A DNA stretch of 64,000 bases from an uncultured Marinobacter sp. (GCF_947488835.1 NZ_CANLBK010000001.1:1612001-1676000); one strand, 5' to 3'; counted from the stretch's first letter, positions 18,353-29,000 are shown. The notes: generated from the letters alone by a model not told the origin. Translations and numbers: made by a program.

Positions 18353-20533
18353 CTACGTCACCTGCACCACTGGAATCTCCTCAGGGCGGCCCGGGGCGTT
18401 ATGACCACGACGCTTGCCACGACGCTTGACGATAAGCGGAGGACATTTGTGGTCATCGAAATAGGTCATCTGGCAGTCCAGACAGTAGTGACATTCCTGG
18501 TAGTTGATGGTGCCGTCAGGGTGAATAGCCTGCACTTCGCATTCCTTGGCACACAGCTGGCAAGGGTTGCCGCACTCCTTACGACGCTTGAGCCAGTCGA
18601 AAACACGCAACTTGGTCGGCAACGCCAGTGCAGCGCCCAGCGGGCACATGTAGCGGCAGAAAACCTTGCGAGTAAAAATGTTCACTACGAGTAGCAGAAC
18701 CGCGTAGGTGACAAACGGCCAACTGCGATCAAAGCGAAGGGTAATTGCGGTTTTGAAGGGCTCGATTTCTGCCATCCTCTCAGCGGTTGCCAGCGAGTCC
18801 AGAGACACCCCGAACAGCACCAGCAATACGATGTACTTCACCGCCCACAAACGCTCATGAATAGGCCAGGGCACGTTGTACTGGGGAACCTTGAAGAAGC
18901 GTGCAATCTCGTTGATCAGCTCCTGCAGCGCCCCAAACGGGCACAGCCAACCACAATAAACAGCACGCCCCCAGAGCAACACGATGCCCGCCACAGAAGC
19001 CCAGAGCACAAAGATAATCGGATCAATCAGGAAGGTTTCCCAGGTGAAACCGCTGACCAGACTGTGCACAAATGCCAAGACGTTAACGATAGACAACTGG
19101 CCCAGGGCATACCAACCAATGAAGAACAAGGTGTAGGTGAGAAATGCGTGGCGAATCCAACGAGTCATCCTGGGCTTTTTCACCAGCCAGTCCTGGAAGA
19201 ACAGGATCAGTAGCAACACACCAATTCCAATGCCCAGAACGATCACCTGGAACTGGCGCTGATACCAAACCTGAACCCATAGGGGCTGGGTTTCGAGCCA
19301 TTCTTCGTCTGTGAGCACCGGTTCTGCACGGGTGTAATACTGTTCCGGCAGCTGGTATTCCAGAGGAAACACCTGGAACTCACTGTCCAGCGGGCCTGTC
19401 TGTCGTTTTACCGTCAGTTCCAGAGTCCAGGGTGACCCCGGATCAAAGTTGTGCTGCTGGCGAACAATGAAAATCGCCATTTCCTTGAAGCTGGGCATGC
19501 CTGCCGCGTAAACATCGCTCAGGCGAAAAAAGTCCAGGTCGCGGAAGTTGAAGGTATCGCCGTACTGTCGGATCTGAACGCGGTCGAAGATACCCCCGCG
19601 CACATAGCCCGAGCCCTTGAAGGAATAGTCACCGTTAGCCAATACGGCAATAGCCTGCTCCCCTTCCTTCAGCTCGGACATCAACCAGTCATACTGTTTT
19701 TCACCCAGCAGATTCCGACCAATCACCGGTGAATCCAGGTAAGTTGCATACAGATCAATCAGTGGCTCATCACGCTCATCAGGTGCAGCTGTTTCAACGC
19801 CTTCCGCTTCAGTGCCTTTGAAGGAGTCATCTACCTGGCCTTTGGTCAGCAGCATGCGGCGAATCGAGCCGTCGCCGGTCAATTCTTCCCAGGTGCGAGG
19901 CTGAAAACCATCTTTGACAACCTCAGCCGCTGGCGGTCGCTTGGTGCCGCTGCCTTCTACCAGCCCAAGTTCAACCCCCACCCGGTGCGCGGTGCGCATA
20001 ATGACTTCGTTGATCACCATAACCGTAACTGTGGCACCGGAGAGCCCGTCAACAGCAATCTTGCGCTCGGTAGAGGTGCCACCGACAGTAACCCGCTGAT
20101 CTGCTTTCAAGCCGGTGTACTGATCGGTAAATGCGTGCATCTTACTTTCGGGAATGCCCACCAGAAGTATGGGCTCATCATGGTGAATCACTTTGGCAAA
20201 GCGGATAGTGCCTTCGGTATCGAGCACCACCATGGCGTTCAGTGGTTTGCCGGAATAGGCAGGCGTTTGCACAAAATCCAGGGATTGATAGGCATAACCT
20301 TTCAGTTCGTCAGCGGCATACAACTCCTGGATAGCGCGGTTGCCTTCCCGTGGTTCAACCCGATCTACTTCCGGGAAGGCCTTTTGGATAACCTGCCTGC
20401 CAGACACCGGCTCATACTGGCTGAGCGGTGCTGCCTGAACCATCGACAAAGTTGCGAAAAGCAGGGTAAAAATACAAAAGACACTGCGAAAAATAACGTT
20501 CAAAACAAGCCCCCAACGGAAACAGCGAATCAC
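18353..20533 (-). CDS. nosR: NosR, membrane flavo-iron-sulfur protein for N2O reduction
   Basis: A 726-residue protein with a signal-anchor, a periplasmic FMN-binding domain (GLSGATVTVMVINE, with the flavinylation-type SGAT motif) and several helices. CGWLCPFGAL and CRYMCPLGAA follow, and the C-terminal polyferredoxin has CGNPCQLCAKECE and CHYCLDC. It feeds electrons from the quinol pool to NosZ and is needed for nos expression in Pseudomonas stutzeri. First gene of nosRZDFYL, 95 bp after the 133-residue gene. I see no convincing Fnr-type box in that spacer. Confidence 0.96.
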   Translation of the reverse strand: MIRCFRWGLVLNVIFRSVFCIFTLLFATLSMVQAAPLSQYEPVSGRQVIQKAFPEVDRVEPREGNRAIQELYAADELKGYAYQSLDFVQTPAYSGKPLNAMVVLDTEGTIRFAKVIHHDEPILLVGIPESKMHAFTDQYTGLKADQRVTVGGTSTERKIAVDGLSGATVTVMVINEVIMRTAHRVGVELGLVEGSGTKRPPAAEVVKDGFQPRTWEELTGDGSIRRMLLTKGQVDDSFKGTEAEGVETAAPDERDEPLIDLYATYLDSPVIGRNLLGEKQYDWLMSELKEGEQAIAVLANGDYSFKGSGYVRGGIFDRVQIRQYGDTFNFRDLDFFRLSDVYAAGMPSFKEMAIFIVRQQHNFDPGSPWTLELTVKRQTGPLDSEFQVFPLEYQLPEQYYTRAEPVLTDEEWLETQPLWVQVWYQRQFQVIVLGIGIGVLLLILFFQDWLVKKPRMTRWIRHAFLTYTLFFIGWYALGQLSIVNVLAFVHSLVSGFTWETFLIDPIIFVLWASVAGIVLLWGRAVYCGWLCPFGALQELINEIARFFKVPQYNVPWPIHERLWAVKYIVLLVLFGVSLDSLATAERMAEIEPFKTAITLRFDRSWPFVTYAVLLLVVNIFTRKVFCRYMCPLGAALALPTKLRVFDWLKRRKECGNPCQLCAKECEVQAIHPDGTINYQECHYCLDCQMTYFDDHKCPPLIVKRRGKRRGHNAPGRPEEIPVVQVT

Positions 20534-20628
20534 CTACGCCTGAGTTAAACAGCCTATGCGATCGAGGAATAATTCAAATACCTCTATATGGATATGTCTT
20601 TTTCGCAAGAAGCAAAAAGGCATCCTGG

Positions 20629-21030
20629 CTAGCCGAGGTTGACCGCGATCCCACTCCTATCAAGTGGCAGATAATTGCTGACATGCCCCAAACGAATCGA
20701 CTCCACCATCATGGTCAGTGGCTGTTGGGCTTCGTCGGACGATGGTGCCGTGCCCCCTCGGCCAGACATGGCCGCAACGAAGACCACATCCCATGACTGG
20801 CCAGTGCTCTTGGACTCATCAACCAGTACAGCAAACTCCAAGACTTCTTCGAGGGCTTTGTCCACGCATATAACGGGCGTAAGTGCGCCGCCCTCACCCC
20901 GCTCAAATGCGGCTTTTTCGTCTGCCGATGCGTCATCTGGCAGTTCTGCCCGACAGAAAACAAACAATAGGCGCTGGGGTTCGTGTTCACTTTTTGCTGT
21001 TTTGATCAAATCACTGTAACTGCTAATCAT
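20629..21030 (-). CDS. Conserved 133-residue cytosolic protein between dnr and nosR
   Basis: Soluble protein beginning MISSYSDLIKTAKSEHEPQRLLFVFCRAELPDD, with the segments GGALTPVICVDK and WDVVFVAAMSGRGG. I have a loose memory of similar proteins annotated as a ribonucleotide reductase alpha subunit; nothing here shows reductase motifs. It lies 23 bp after the Dnr gene and 95 bp before nosR on the same strand. Function is unknown; a role tied to denitrification is inferred only from location. Confidence 0.8.
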   Translation of the reverse strand: MISSYSDLIKTAKSEHEPQRLLFVFCRAELPDDASADEKAAFERGEGGALTPVICVDKALEEVLEFAVLVDESKSTGQSWDVVFVAAMSGRGGTAPSSDEAQQPLTMMVESIRLGHVSNYLPLDRSGIAVNLG

Positions 21031-21053
21031 GAAGGCAATATCCTTTCAATTTT

Positions 21054-21803
21054 CTACTGACTGATTTCGATCAATCGCTTGGGATCAGAGATAAACAATT
21101 TGCTCCGGTTTACCCGCACAAGCCCGTTGGATTTCAAATCTGCCAAAATCCGCGAGAAGGTTTCCGGTTGCATCGCAAGCCGGGACGCTACCAGGCACTT
21201 TGGCAATGGCAATTCGACTTCCCCGCCTTCGGAAACACCATTTGGCAGCAAATCGATCAGGTAACGGATCAAACGATCACGGGCATTTTGAACCGTCATA
21301 ATTTCAAGATCGTGGAACCGGGAAACTGCACGCATGGCGTAGTGACGGAGGGCCGCGTTGGCATACTCAGGCTTGCTATCAAGCAGTTCCTGATAGGCTT
21401 TCACGGGTATCATCAGAACTTCACTGGATTTCAATGCTTCGGCGTAGCACGCATAGCGGGCTGGGTCGGCGTAGATCATTACTTCTGCAAAGCAGTCACC
21501 TGGTGCAATACTATCGAGTGTTCGATCAATGCCGGAGGAATCCAGCCGGTATAGCCGCAAGCGCCCGGATACCACAAAGAAGAAGTGATGGGCTGGCATG
21601 TCCTGCCGGTAGAGCAGTTGATGATGCCCCAAGCGAAGCCGACGGGACTGGAGCACGAGATTCTCAAAGTCTGCGTCGCTGAGCGTGTTAAACAGGGCGT
21701 GGCTGCGCATGGGCTGCAGCACGCTTTCGCCGTTGGTCAACTCATTCACAGCCAACACAACAGGTTTGGCGTAGCGGGTTTGTGCAGGTTGCGTAGCCAT
21801 CAT
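21054..21803 (-). CDS. dnr: Dnr-type CRP/FNR regulator of denitrification
   Basis: A transcription factor with an N-terminal cyclic-nucleotide-binding-like domain and a C-terminal helix-turn-helix CLVASRLAMQPETFSRILADL, very close to Pseudomonas Dnr. The Fnr/Anr N-terminal cysteine cluster is absent, so it should sense NO through haem rather than O2. I chose the ATG at 21803 (249 residues) because GGGGA lies seven bases upstream; an ATG at 21830 lacks a ribosome site. It activates nar, nir, nor and nos from TTGAT-N4-ATCAA boxes, several of which are present in this window. Confidence 0.88.
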   Translation of the reverse strand: MMATQPAQTRYAKPVVLAVNELTNGESVLQPMRSHALFNTLSDADFENLVLQSRRLRLGHHQLLYRQDMPAHHFFFVVSGRLRLYRLDSSGIDRTLDSIAPGDCFAEVMIYADPARYACYAEALKSSEVLMIPVKAYQELLDSKPEYANAALRHYAMRAVSRFHDLEIMTVQNARDRLIRYLIDLLPNGVSEGGEVELPLPKCLVASRLAMQPETFSRILADLKSNGLVRVNRSKLFISDPKRLIEISQ

Positions 21804-21915
21804 TGCTTTGTCCCCTTCCATATCATGCATTCAAAATCATGTTTTAGATAATAAGAGGATACTCCTGAAAAATCGCTCCCCCCATGGGGGTAGTATCACG
21901 GATACTTGGTAATAA

Positions 21916-21929
21916 TTGACTTAACGCAA
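21916..21929. promoter_or_regulatory. Candidate Anr/Dnr box upstream of dnr
   Basis: TTGACTTAACGCAA fits the TTGAY-N4-RTCAA consensus at eight of ten positions. It lies about 120 bp before the chosen dnr start. A single perfect NarL heptamer TACCTAT lies at 21943-21949. In Pseudomonas aeruginosa dnr is controlled by Anr and NarL. Moderate support only. Confidence 0.4.
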
Positions 21930-21981
21930 TATTTCGCATTACTACCTATTTTCCGGGATGACATCCGTGTCTTTCTTTAAA

Positions 21982-22788
21982 TCACTGCATCAAGGGCGAG
22001 TCGGGGAGCTCAAGATCGACCCCCTGAACACCTGTTTCGACGGCCAGCACCTGTAAATACTGACGAAATGCCCGACGGGTCACGCTTTCGCTCAGGTATT
22101 GACGAATCTGCGGTTTTACATGCTCGTATGGCAGCTGTTCGCCATCGATACGCTGATCTACCCGCACGATGTGCCAGCCATAACGGCTTTCGATCAATTC
22201 CGGATTCAGGCCTTCTTTGAGCGTCAGCACTGGCCGCTCAAACTCTTCAACGGTCTGCCCCTTGCTGATCTGCCCAAGGCTACCGCCCTGGTGACGGGAT
22301 TCACACGCAGAGTACTGCTTGGCCAAAGGCGCAAACTGGGCCCGCCCTTCAATCAAAGAGGTAAGTAACTGTTGCCCGATTTCTTCCTGCCGCATGCGTT
22401 CCTGCACATCGTCTGGTGCTGCAGCCAGCAGAATGTGGCTTACAGCCATTAATGTCGGACTGCGGAAACGGCCCGGGTTGGCTGCATGAAAGCGCTCGCA
22501 GTCTTCGTCGCTGGGCTGGGGCACGTCGAGCTCCTGCTCGAGCACCTGTGCTATCGCAGCTTCTTCATCCAGCTCTTCTGGCAGTTTCAAAACTTTAGCC
22601 TGTTGCAGAAGCAGCTCTCGAATAACAAGGCTTTTGGCGGCTTCGTGCCATGCTTCCGCAACTTCTCCAGACGGGTGGTGCTGCATTTCCCGAGCGATAT
22701 CATCTTCAGGTATCAGGGTTTCACCCACATACACTGGCGGAAACTGGTTTCTGGGTTTTTCGGGTTCACCGGTTGGGATCAGTTGCAT
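21982..22788 (-). CDS. Parvulin-type peptidyl-prolyl isomerase (NifM-like) of the nar operon
   Basis: A 268-residue protein. The N-terminal helical part (VYVGETLIPEDDIAREMQHHPSG) is followed by a rotamase domain with AVSHILLAA, SACESRHQGGSLGQISKGQ and YGWHIVRVDQRIDG, all PpiC hallmarks. No signal peptide is seen, so it is probably cytosolic. It follows narI after a 180 bp spacer with large hairpins. Pseudomonads also have a NifM-like isomerase after narGHJI, and a role in folding nitrate reductase is inferred. Confidence 0.88.
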   Translation of the reverse strand: MQLIPTGEPEKPRNQFPPVYVGETLIPEDDIAREMQHHPSGEVAEAWHEAAKSLVIRELLLQQAKVLKLPEELDEEAAIAQVLEQELDVPQPSDEDCERFHAANPGRFRSPTLMAVSHILLAAAPDDVQERMRQEEIGQQLLTSLIEGRAQFAPLAKQYSACESRHQGGSLGQISKGQTVEEFERPVLTLKEGLNPELIESRYGWHIVRVDQRIDGEQLPYEHVKPQIRQYLSESVTRRAFRQYLQVLAVETGVQGVDLELPDSPLMQ

Positions 22789-22817
22789 GGAAAGTCTCCG
22801 TACATGTTTTCAGTGGC

Positions 22818-22960
22818 GCCACCCCCTCTCCCCAACCCCTCTCCCGCGAGGGGAGAGGGGCTTTTACTGCACTGCTCTCTGGCGTGAGGGCAATCCCGCA
22901 GGTTGGGATGTGTGGCTCCCCTCTCCCCTCGCGGGAGAGGGGCTGGGGGAGAGGGGGCGC
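22818..22960. repeat. Inverted pair of C/G-rich palindromic repeats between narI and the isomerase gene
   Basis: Copy 1 (22822-22861) and copy 2 (22915-22960, inverted) share a CCCCTCTCCC-GCGA-GGGAGAGGGG hairpin preceded by a C/T-rich tract. Each copy folds on itself, and the two can also pair over a 53-base centre to give one very long hairpin. This resembles REP/BIME-type intergenic elements of gammaproteobacteria. It may reduce readthrough or protect the nar mRNA 3' end. Confidence 0.82.
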
Positions 22961-22968
22961 TTTATCTC

Positions 22969-23649
22969 TTAAGCCCGCTTACGCACGACCTGGTACTTCC
23001 GACCGAAGTACTCCAGCGGCACACTCAACATGTGCACCAAACGGGTGAACGGGAAGATTACAAAGATCGTCAGGCCCAGGAACATATGCAGCTTGTAGAT
23101 CCAATGTACGCCTACCATGTACTCGGCTGCCCCGCCCTGGAAGGTGAAGATAGCCTGTGCCCAGCCTGCCAATTGCAGCATGGTGCCGCCATCAAGGTGT
23201 CCCAGCGTTGGCAGAATGGTTGCCAGCCCCAGCACCACCTGAACAACCAGGATGATGATGACCATGTTATCGGCAAAGGTACTGCTTGCGCTGACCCGTG
23301 GGTCCGTCAACCGGCGATAGGCCAACATAGCGCCACCAATCAGGCACATAACCCCGGCGATGCCGCCCACCACAATCGCCAGTACCTGTTTGGTACCTGC
23401 GGTCATGAAGGGCTCGTACACAAAGTGTGGCGTCAGCAGGCCAACCAGGTGGCCAAAGAAGATCACCAGAATGCCTACGTGAAACAACACGCTGGCCATG
23501 ACCATGTTTTTCTTGCGCAGCATCTGGCTGGAATGAGCCTTCCAGGTGAATTGCCCATGGTCGTATCGTGCCCAAGTGCCAAGAACCAGCACCACCAGAG
23601 CGATGTACGGATAAATCCCGAAAATCAATGTATTCAGATAAGACATCAT
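22969..23649 (-). CDS. narI: NarI, cytochrome b subunit of membrane nitrate reductase
   Basis: A 226-residue membrane protein with five helices and the NarI features GTWARYDHGQFTWKAHSSQML near the N-terminus and LHMFLGLTIFVIFPFTRLVHM near the C-terminus. The histidines in these stretches are the haem b ligands. It takes electrons from quinol and passes them to NarH. It follows narJ by 20 bp. Confidence 0.97.
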   Translation of the reverse strand: MMSYLNTLIFGIYPYIALVVLVLGTWARYDHGQFTWKAHSSQMLRKKNMVMASVLFHVGILVIFFGHLVGLLTPHFVYEPFMTAGTKQVLAIVVGGIAGVMCLIGGAMLAYRRLTDPRVSASSTFADNMVIIILVVQVVLGLATILPTLGHLDGGTMLQLAGWAQAIFTFQGGAAEYMVGVHWIYKLHMFLGLTIFVIFPFTRLVHMLSVPLEYFGRKYQVVRKRA

Positions 23650-23669
23650 CTTGGTCTCCTCCTGCGCCG

Positions 23670-24422
23670 TCAGGCGTCTCTCGCGGCGGCACGCGCCTGA
23701 GCGGGCGTTACATCCGTCATCAGATGATCACTGAGGTGAATGGTCTGGGTTTGTTCCATTTCGCGGCGGCGCTGGCCAACAACGCTGCCGGTGTTACAGG
23801 AACTGCCCTGGTCATCCACAAACTTCACCATTTCTTCTTCCCAGACCTTATCCAGCGCTTCTGCTGTGTCGTCACGCTCTTCCGAGGCCACAAGCTGTGC
23901 CAGTTCCTGACGGTCGGTTGTGCGGCCAGACAATTCCAGCAACGAATCCATGGCTACGTGGTACAGGCTTTCACGCTGATAAAGCCGCTCGCCAAGAAGC
24001 CCAAGAATATGGTGGATATCCTCCAGCCAGTTCTGGATTTCTTCCCAGGGCCGCGTTGACAGATACTCCAGAAACAGCGGAAGGTAATCCGGCAATTCCT
24101 TGGCATCGATTTCCAGCCCATTGGTGCGATATTGCTCCATCAGATCAACCATAGCCTGGCCACGGTCACGGGATTCACCGTGCACGTGCTCAAACAACAG
24201 CAGGGAGGTGGCGCGGCCTTTATCGAAGGTGCCGGTATAGGCCTCTTCGAGATCCAGCAGATCACCCTCACACAGGCGGTCGATACACTGGAGCAGCTGC
24301 TCCTTGTTTTTCCGTGGTAGCCGGCTGTCCTCCAGGACAGCGGCTACCATGGCGTCTTTGGAGGCCTGAAGTTCAGCGGAGGGATACTCCAGAATCCGTG
24401 CCAGTACTTTCAATAATTTCAT
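23670..24422 (-). CDS. narJ: NarJ, nitrate reductase assembly chaperone
   Basis: A 250-residue all-helical chaperone of the TorD/NarJ family with LARILEYPSAEL, LFEHVHGESRDRGQAMVDL and the LPLFLEYLS segment. It holds NarG until the molybdenum cofactor is inserted. It lies between narH (9 bp gap) and narI, the usual order. Confidence 0.96.
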   Translation of the reverse strand: MKLLKVLARILEYPSAELQASKDAMVAAVLEDSRLPRKNKEQLLQCIDRLCEGDLLDLEEAYTGTFDKGRATSLLLFEHVHGESRDRGQAMVDLMEQYRTNGLEIDAKELPDYLPLFLEYLSTRPWEEIQNWLEDIHHILGLLGERLYQRESLYHVAMDSLLELSGRTTDRQELAQLVASEERDDTAEALDKVWEEEMVKFVDDQGSSCNTGSVVGQRRREMEQTQTIHLSDHLMTDVTPAQARAAARDA

Positions 24423-24431
24423 GCGGCCTCC

Positions 24432-26003
24432 TTACTTCTGCAGCTGTTTGGGGTCGACTTGCTTCACAGTGGTCAGCTTTTGCACCATGGACGTGGTGTT
24501 TTTACGACCACCAAACATGCTGAATTCGCTGTCACCACCGCTGCAACCGTCGCCGAAGCTGAAGCCGCAACCGCCGCGCTCGCCGTGTGCATCCGGGAAA
24601 GCTTCCTTCGCCAGTTCACGGTGGCTGGTGGGAATCACGAAGCGATCTTCGTAATCCGCAATGGCCAGATAACGGTACATTTCATCAGCTTGAGCCTTGG
24701 TCAGGCCGACTTCTTCCAATGCCCGCAGATCTTCAACGCCATCTACGGTTTCTGCTCGTTTGTACAGGCGCATTGCCATGATGCGTTTGAGCGCGCGCAC
24801 AATCGGCTTCTCGTCCCCTGCGGTGAGCAGGTTGGCCAGATACTTCACCGGGATACGCAGGCTTTCGATCTTCGGCAGTATGCCGTCGAACTCAACCTTG
24901 CCGGCTTCTGCTGCAGACTGGATCGGGCTCAGTGGCGGTACGTACCAGACCATTGGCAGAGTGCGGTATTCCGGGTGCAGAGGCAGGGCCAGTTTCCAGT
25001 CCACCGCCATCTTGTACACCGGGCTGCGCTGAGCTGCCTCGATAACGTTCATTGGCACGCCGTCTTTCTGAGCCTGTTCAATCACCTTCGGATCGTTAGG
25101 GTCCAGGAAGATTTCCAGCTGCTTTTCATACAACTCGTGCTCGCCCGGAGTGCTGGCCACTTCTTCGATGCGGTCGGCATCGTAAAGCAACACACCCAGA
25201 TAGCGGATACGGCCTACGCAGGTCTCGGAGCACACGGTCGGCATACCAGCTTCAATACGCGGGTAGCAGAAGATGCACTTTTCAGACTTACCGGTTTTCC
25301 AGTTGAAATAGATTTTCTTGTACGGGCAGCCGGATACACACATCCGCCAGCCGCGGCACTTGTCCTGGTCGATCAGTACAATGCCGTCTTCTTCCCGCTT
25401 GTAGATGGCGCCGCTTGGGCAGGCCGCTACGCAGGTCGGGTTGAGGCAGTGCTCGCACAGGCGGGGCAGGTACATCATGAACGTGCTTTCAAACTGACCG
25501 TAAATGTCGGCTTGAATCTGGTCGAAGTTTTTATCCTTTCGACGCTTGGCAAACTCGGTACCGAGAATTTCTTCCCAGTTCGGGCCCCACTCGATTTTCT
25601 GCATGCGTTTGCCGGAGATCAGGGAGCGTGGCCGTGCAACCGGCTGGTGCTTGCTGTCGCCTGCGGTGTGCAGATGCTGATAATCGAAATCAAACGGCTC
25701 GTAGTAGTCGTCAATTTCCGGCAGGTCCGGGTTGGCGAAAATGTTCGCCAACACCCGGAACTTACCGCCAATACGCGGGCGGATCTTGCCGCTGGCATCG
25801 CGCATCCAGCCGCCTTTCCACTTGTCCTGATTCTCCCACTCTTTCGGGTAACCAATACCGGGCTTGGTTTCGACGTTATTGAACCAGGCGTACTCCATGC
25901 CTTCACGGCTGGTCCACACGTTTTTACAGGTCACTGAACAGGTATGGCAACCGATGCATTTGTCCAGGTTCAGCACCATGCCTACTTGGGAACGGATCTT
26001 CAT
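24432..26003 (-). CDS. narH: NarH, iron-sulfur beta subunit of nitrate reductase
   Basis: A 523-residue electron-transfer subunit. N-terminal CIGCHTCSVTCKNVW, central CEHCLNPTCVAACPSGAIYKR and CRGWRMCVSGCPYKKIYFNW provide ligands for one [3Fe-4S] and three [4Fe-4S] clusters; the Trp in CRGW marks the [3Fe-4S] site. The start overlaps the narG stop by 4 bp. A long open frame on the opposite strand across this gene is a shadow. Confidence 0.98.
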   Translation of the reverse strand: MKIRSQVGMVLNLDKCIGCHTCSVTCKNVWTSREGMEYAWFNNVETKPGIGYPKEWENQDKWKGGWMRDASGKIRPRIGGKFRVLANIFANPDLPEIDDYYEPFDFDYQHLHTAGDSKHQPVARPRSLISGKRMQKIEWGPNWEEILGTEFAKRRKDKNFDQIQADIYGQFESTFMMYLPRLCEHCLNPTCVAACPSGAIYKREEDGIVLIDQDKCRGWRMCVSGCPYKKIYFNWKTGKSEKCIFCYPRIEAGMPTVCSETCVGRIRYLGVLLYDADRIEEVASTPGEHELYEKQLEIFLDPNDPKVIEQAQKDGVPMNVIEAAQRSPVYKMAVDWKLALPLHPEYRTLPMVWYVPPLSPIQSAAEAGKVEFDGILPKIESLRIPVKYLANLLTAGDEKPIVRALKRIMAMRLYKRAETVDGVEDLRALEEVGLTKAQADEMYRYLAIADYEDRFVIPTSHRELAKEAFPDAHGERGGCGFSFGDGCSGGDSEFSMFGGRKNTTSMVQKLTTVKQVDPKQLQK

Positions 26004-29000
26004 TTTACAGCCTCCTGAACAGTGTCGTTGCCTTCGCCATCAAGCCAGTCAACGTTCTTCATTTTGCGCACCACCACGAACTCATCGCGGTTGGAACCCA
26101 CGGTTCCATAGTAGTTAAAGCCGTAGGAGAACTGCGCGTAGCCACCAATCATGTGTGTGGGCTTCGGGCAAGCCCGGGTAACCGAGTTGTGAATACCACC
26201 GCGGCTTCCAGTCACTTCCGAGCCGGGAATGTTCACAATCCGTTCCTGGGCGTGGTACATCATCATCATGCCCGGCATAACCCGCTGGCTGACCACGGCT
26301 CGCGCTGCGAGTGCGCCGTTGGCGTTGAACACTTCTACCCAATCGTTGTCTTCCACACCCACGTCGCGGGCGTCGTCTTCACTCAGCCATACAATGGGGC
26401 CACCGCGAGACAGGGTCAGCATCAACAGGTTGTCGCTGTAGGTACTGTGGATACCCCACTTCTGGTGCGGCGTCAGGAAGTTCAGCGCCTTCTCCGGGTT
26501 GCCGTTAGGCTTGGCATTCAGCAGAGGTGCAGCCGCTTTGGTATTGATCGGCGGGCGATACACCAACAAGCTTTCACCAAAGGCCCGCATCCACTCGTGG
26601 TCGAGGTAGAACTGCTGGCGGCCGGTCAATGTGCGCCAGGGAATCAGCTCGTGCACGTTGGTGTAGCCGGCGTTGTAAGACACGTGGTCGTCTTCCAGGC
26701 CAGACCATGTGGGGCTGGAGATGATCTTGCGGGGCTGAGCCACAATGTCACGGAAGCGAATCGCTTCGTGCTCTTTGCCCACCGCAAGGTGGCTGTGATC
26801 CAGCCCGGTGAATTCCGACAGCGCAGCCCAGGCCTTAACAGCCACGTGGCCGTTGGTTTCCGGCGCCAGCGTCAGAATTACTTCTGCTGCATCAATCGCA
26901 CTTTCAATTTTCGGACGACCTGCGTTCGCTCCGTCGATGTGCGTGTAGTTCAGCTCACCCAGGAAGCTCACTTCTTTTTCGGTATTCCAGTTAATACCCT
27001 TACCACCGTTACCCAACTTGTCCATCAACGGCCCAAGTGAGGTGAAGCGCGCGTAGGTATTCGGATAATCCCGCTCTACGGTAATGAAGTTTGGCGCAGT
27101 TTTGCCTGGAATTAGATCACATTCGCCTTTCTTCCAGTCTTTCACATCAAACGGCTGGCCCAATTCAGCTGGCGCATCGTGCATCAGCGGCATGGTGACT
27201 ACGTCTTTCTCGACACCCAAGTGGCCTTCAGCGGCCTTGGAGAATGACTTGGCGATGCCTTTGTAGATTTCCCAGTCACTGCGGGATTCCCACGCGGGGT
27301 CTGTCGCAGCGGTCAGCGGGTGAATGAACGGGTGCATGTCGGATGTATTCAGGTCGTTCTTTTCGTACCAGGTTGCGGTCGGCAGAACGATATCTGAATA
27401 CAGACAGGTGGTGGACATACGGAAGTCGAGAGTAACCAGCAAGTCCAACTTGCCCTCAGGCGCCTCATCACGCCATTTCACTTCCTCAGGCTTCACGCCG
27501 CCGTTATGACCCAGATCTTTGCCCTGCACACCGCTGGTGGTGCCCAGCAGATATTTGAGCATGTACTCGTGGCCCTTACCGGAGGAACCCAGCAGGTTGG
27601 AGCGCCAGATGAACATGTTGCGCGGGTGGTTCTCCGGTGCTTCAGGATCTTCCGACGCAAAGGCCAGTGACCCGTCCTTCATGGACTGGGTCACGTAAGC
27701 AGGCACATCCATACCGGCCTTCTCAGCCTCTGCTGCGATGGTCAGTGGGTTGCGATTAAGCTGTGGCGCAGATGGCAACCACCCCATGCGCTCGGCACGC
27801 ACGTTGTAGTCGATCAGGCTTCCACCAAACTTGGACTTATCGGCCAGAGGCGAAAGAATCTCGCTCACATCCAGCTTCTCGTAGCGCCACTGCCCGGAAT
27901 GAGCGTAGAAGAACGAGGTGCCGTTCATCTGACGTGGTGGACGCTGCCAATCCAGACCAAATGCCAGCGGCTGCCAGCCAGTCTGCGGGCGCAGTTTTTC
28001 CTGGCCTACGTAGTGAGCCCAGCCACCACCGCTCTGACCGATACAACCACACATGACCAGCATGTTGATCAGCGCGCGGTAGTTCATGTCCATGTGGTAC
28101 CAGTGGTTCATACCGGCACCCACGATGATCATGGAACGACCCTTGGTTTTATGGGCGTTCTCACCAAATTCACGGGCAATGCGAATCACTTTTTCGGCGG
28201 GTACGCCGGTGATCTTCTCCTGCCAGGCCGGGGTGTAGGGCTTGACCTGATCGTAGGAGGTTGCGCTGTCATCTTCACCCAGACCACGGCTCAGGCCGTA
28301 GTTGGCCATCATCAGGTCGTACACGGTAACCACAAGGGTTTCGCCGCCTTCAGCCAGCTCAATTTTACGGCTGCCCAGCTTGTGGGTCAGGGTGTCGCTG
28401 ATTTCAACCGACTTGAAGTGCTCGTGTTTAACACCGCCGAAGTACGGGAAGGCCACATCAACCACTTCGTCGTGCTTTTCAACCATAGACAGCTGCAAGC
28501 TGACATCTTCAGTTTTCGCTGTTTGCTTGAGGTTCCACTTGCCTTTCTCACCCCAGCGATAGCCGATAGATCCGTTGGGCGCGGTCAGTTGGTTACTGGC
28601 CTCGTCAATGGCAATGGTTTTCCACTCAGGATTGTTCTCTTCACCCAGGCCACCCACCAGATCGCTGGCGCGCAGGAACCGGCCAGGTACGTAACGGCCA
28701 TCTTCCATTTTGTCGAGCTTCACCAGGTACGGCATATCGGTGTAGCGGCGCACGTAGTCGGTGAAATACTCGCTGGGGTTGTCGAGGTGGAATTCCTTCA
28801 GAATGACATGACCCATAGCCATACCCAGGGCGGCATCTGTGCCCTGCTTGGGGTTCAGCCACTCGTCAGACAGTTTGGAGACCTCGGCGTAATCCGGGGT
28901 AATGGCAACGGTTTTGGTGCCCTTGTAGCGCACTTCCGTGAAGAAGTGGGCGTCCGGAGTACGGGTTTGCGGCACGTTGGAACCCCAGGCAATGATATAG

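Noticed and set aside
21823..21845. NsrR-like palindrome just upstream of dnr
   Set aside because: ATG and CAT cores are one base too close together for the 11-1-11 layout, and the arms do not align.
24459..25937. Long open frame of 492 codons on the plus strand opposite narH
   Set aside because: It mirrors narH codon structure in a GC-rich gene, lacks known domains and a ribosome site, and narH is certain.
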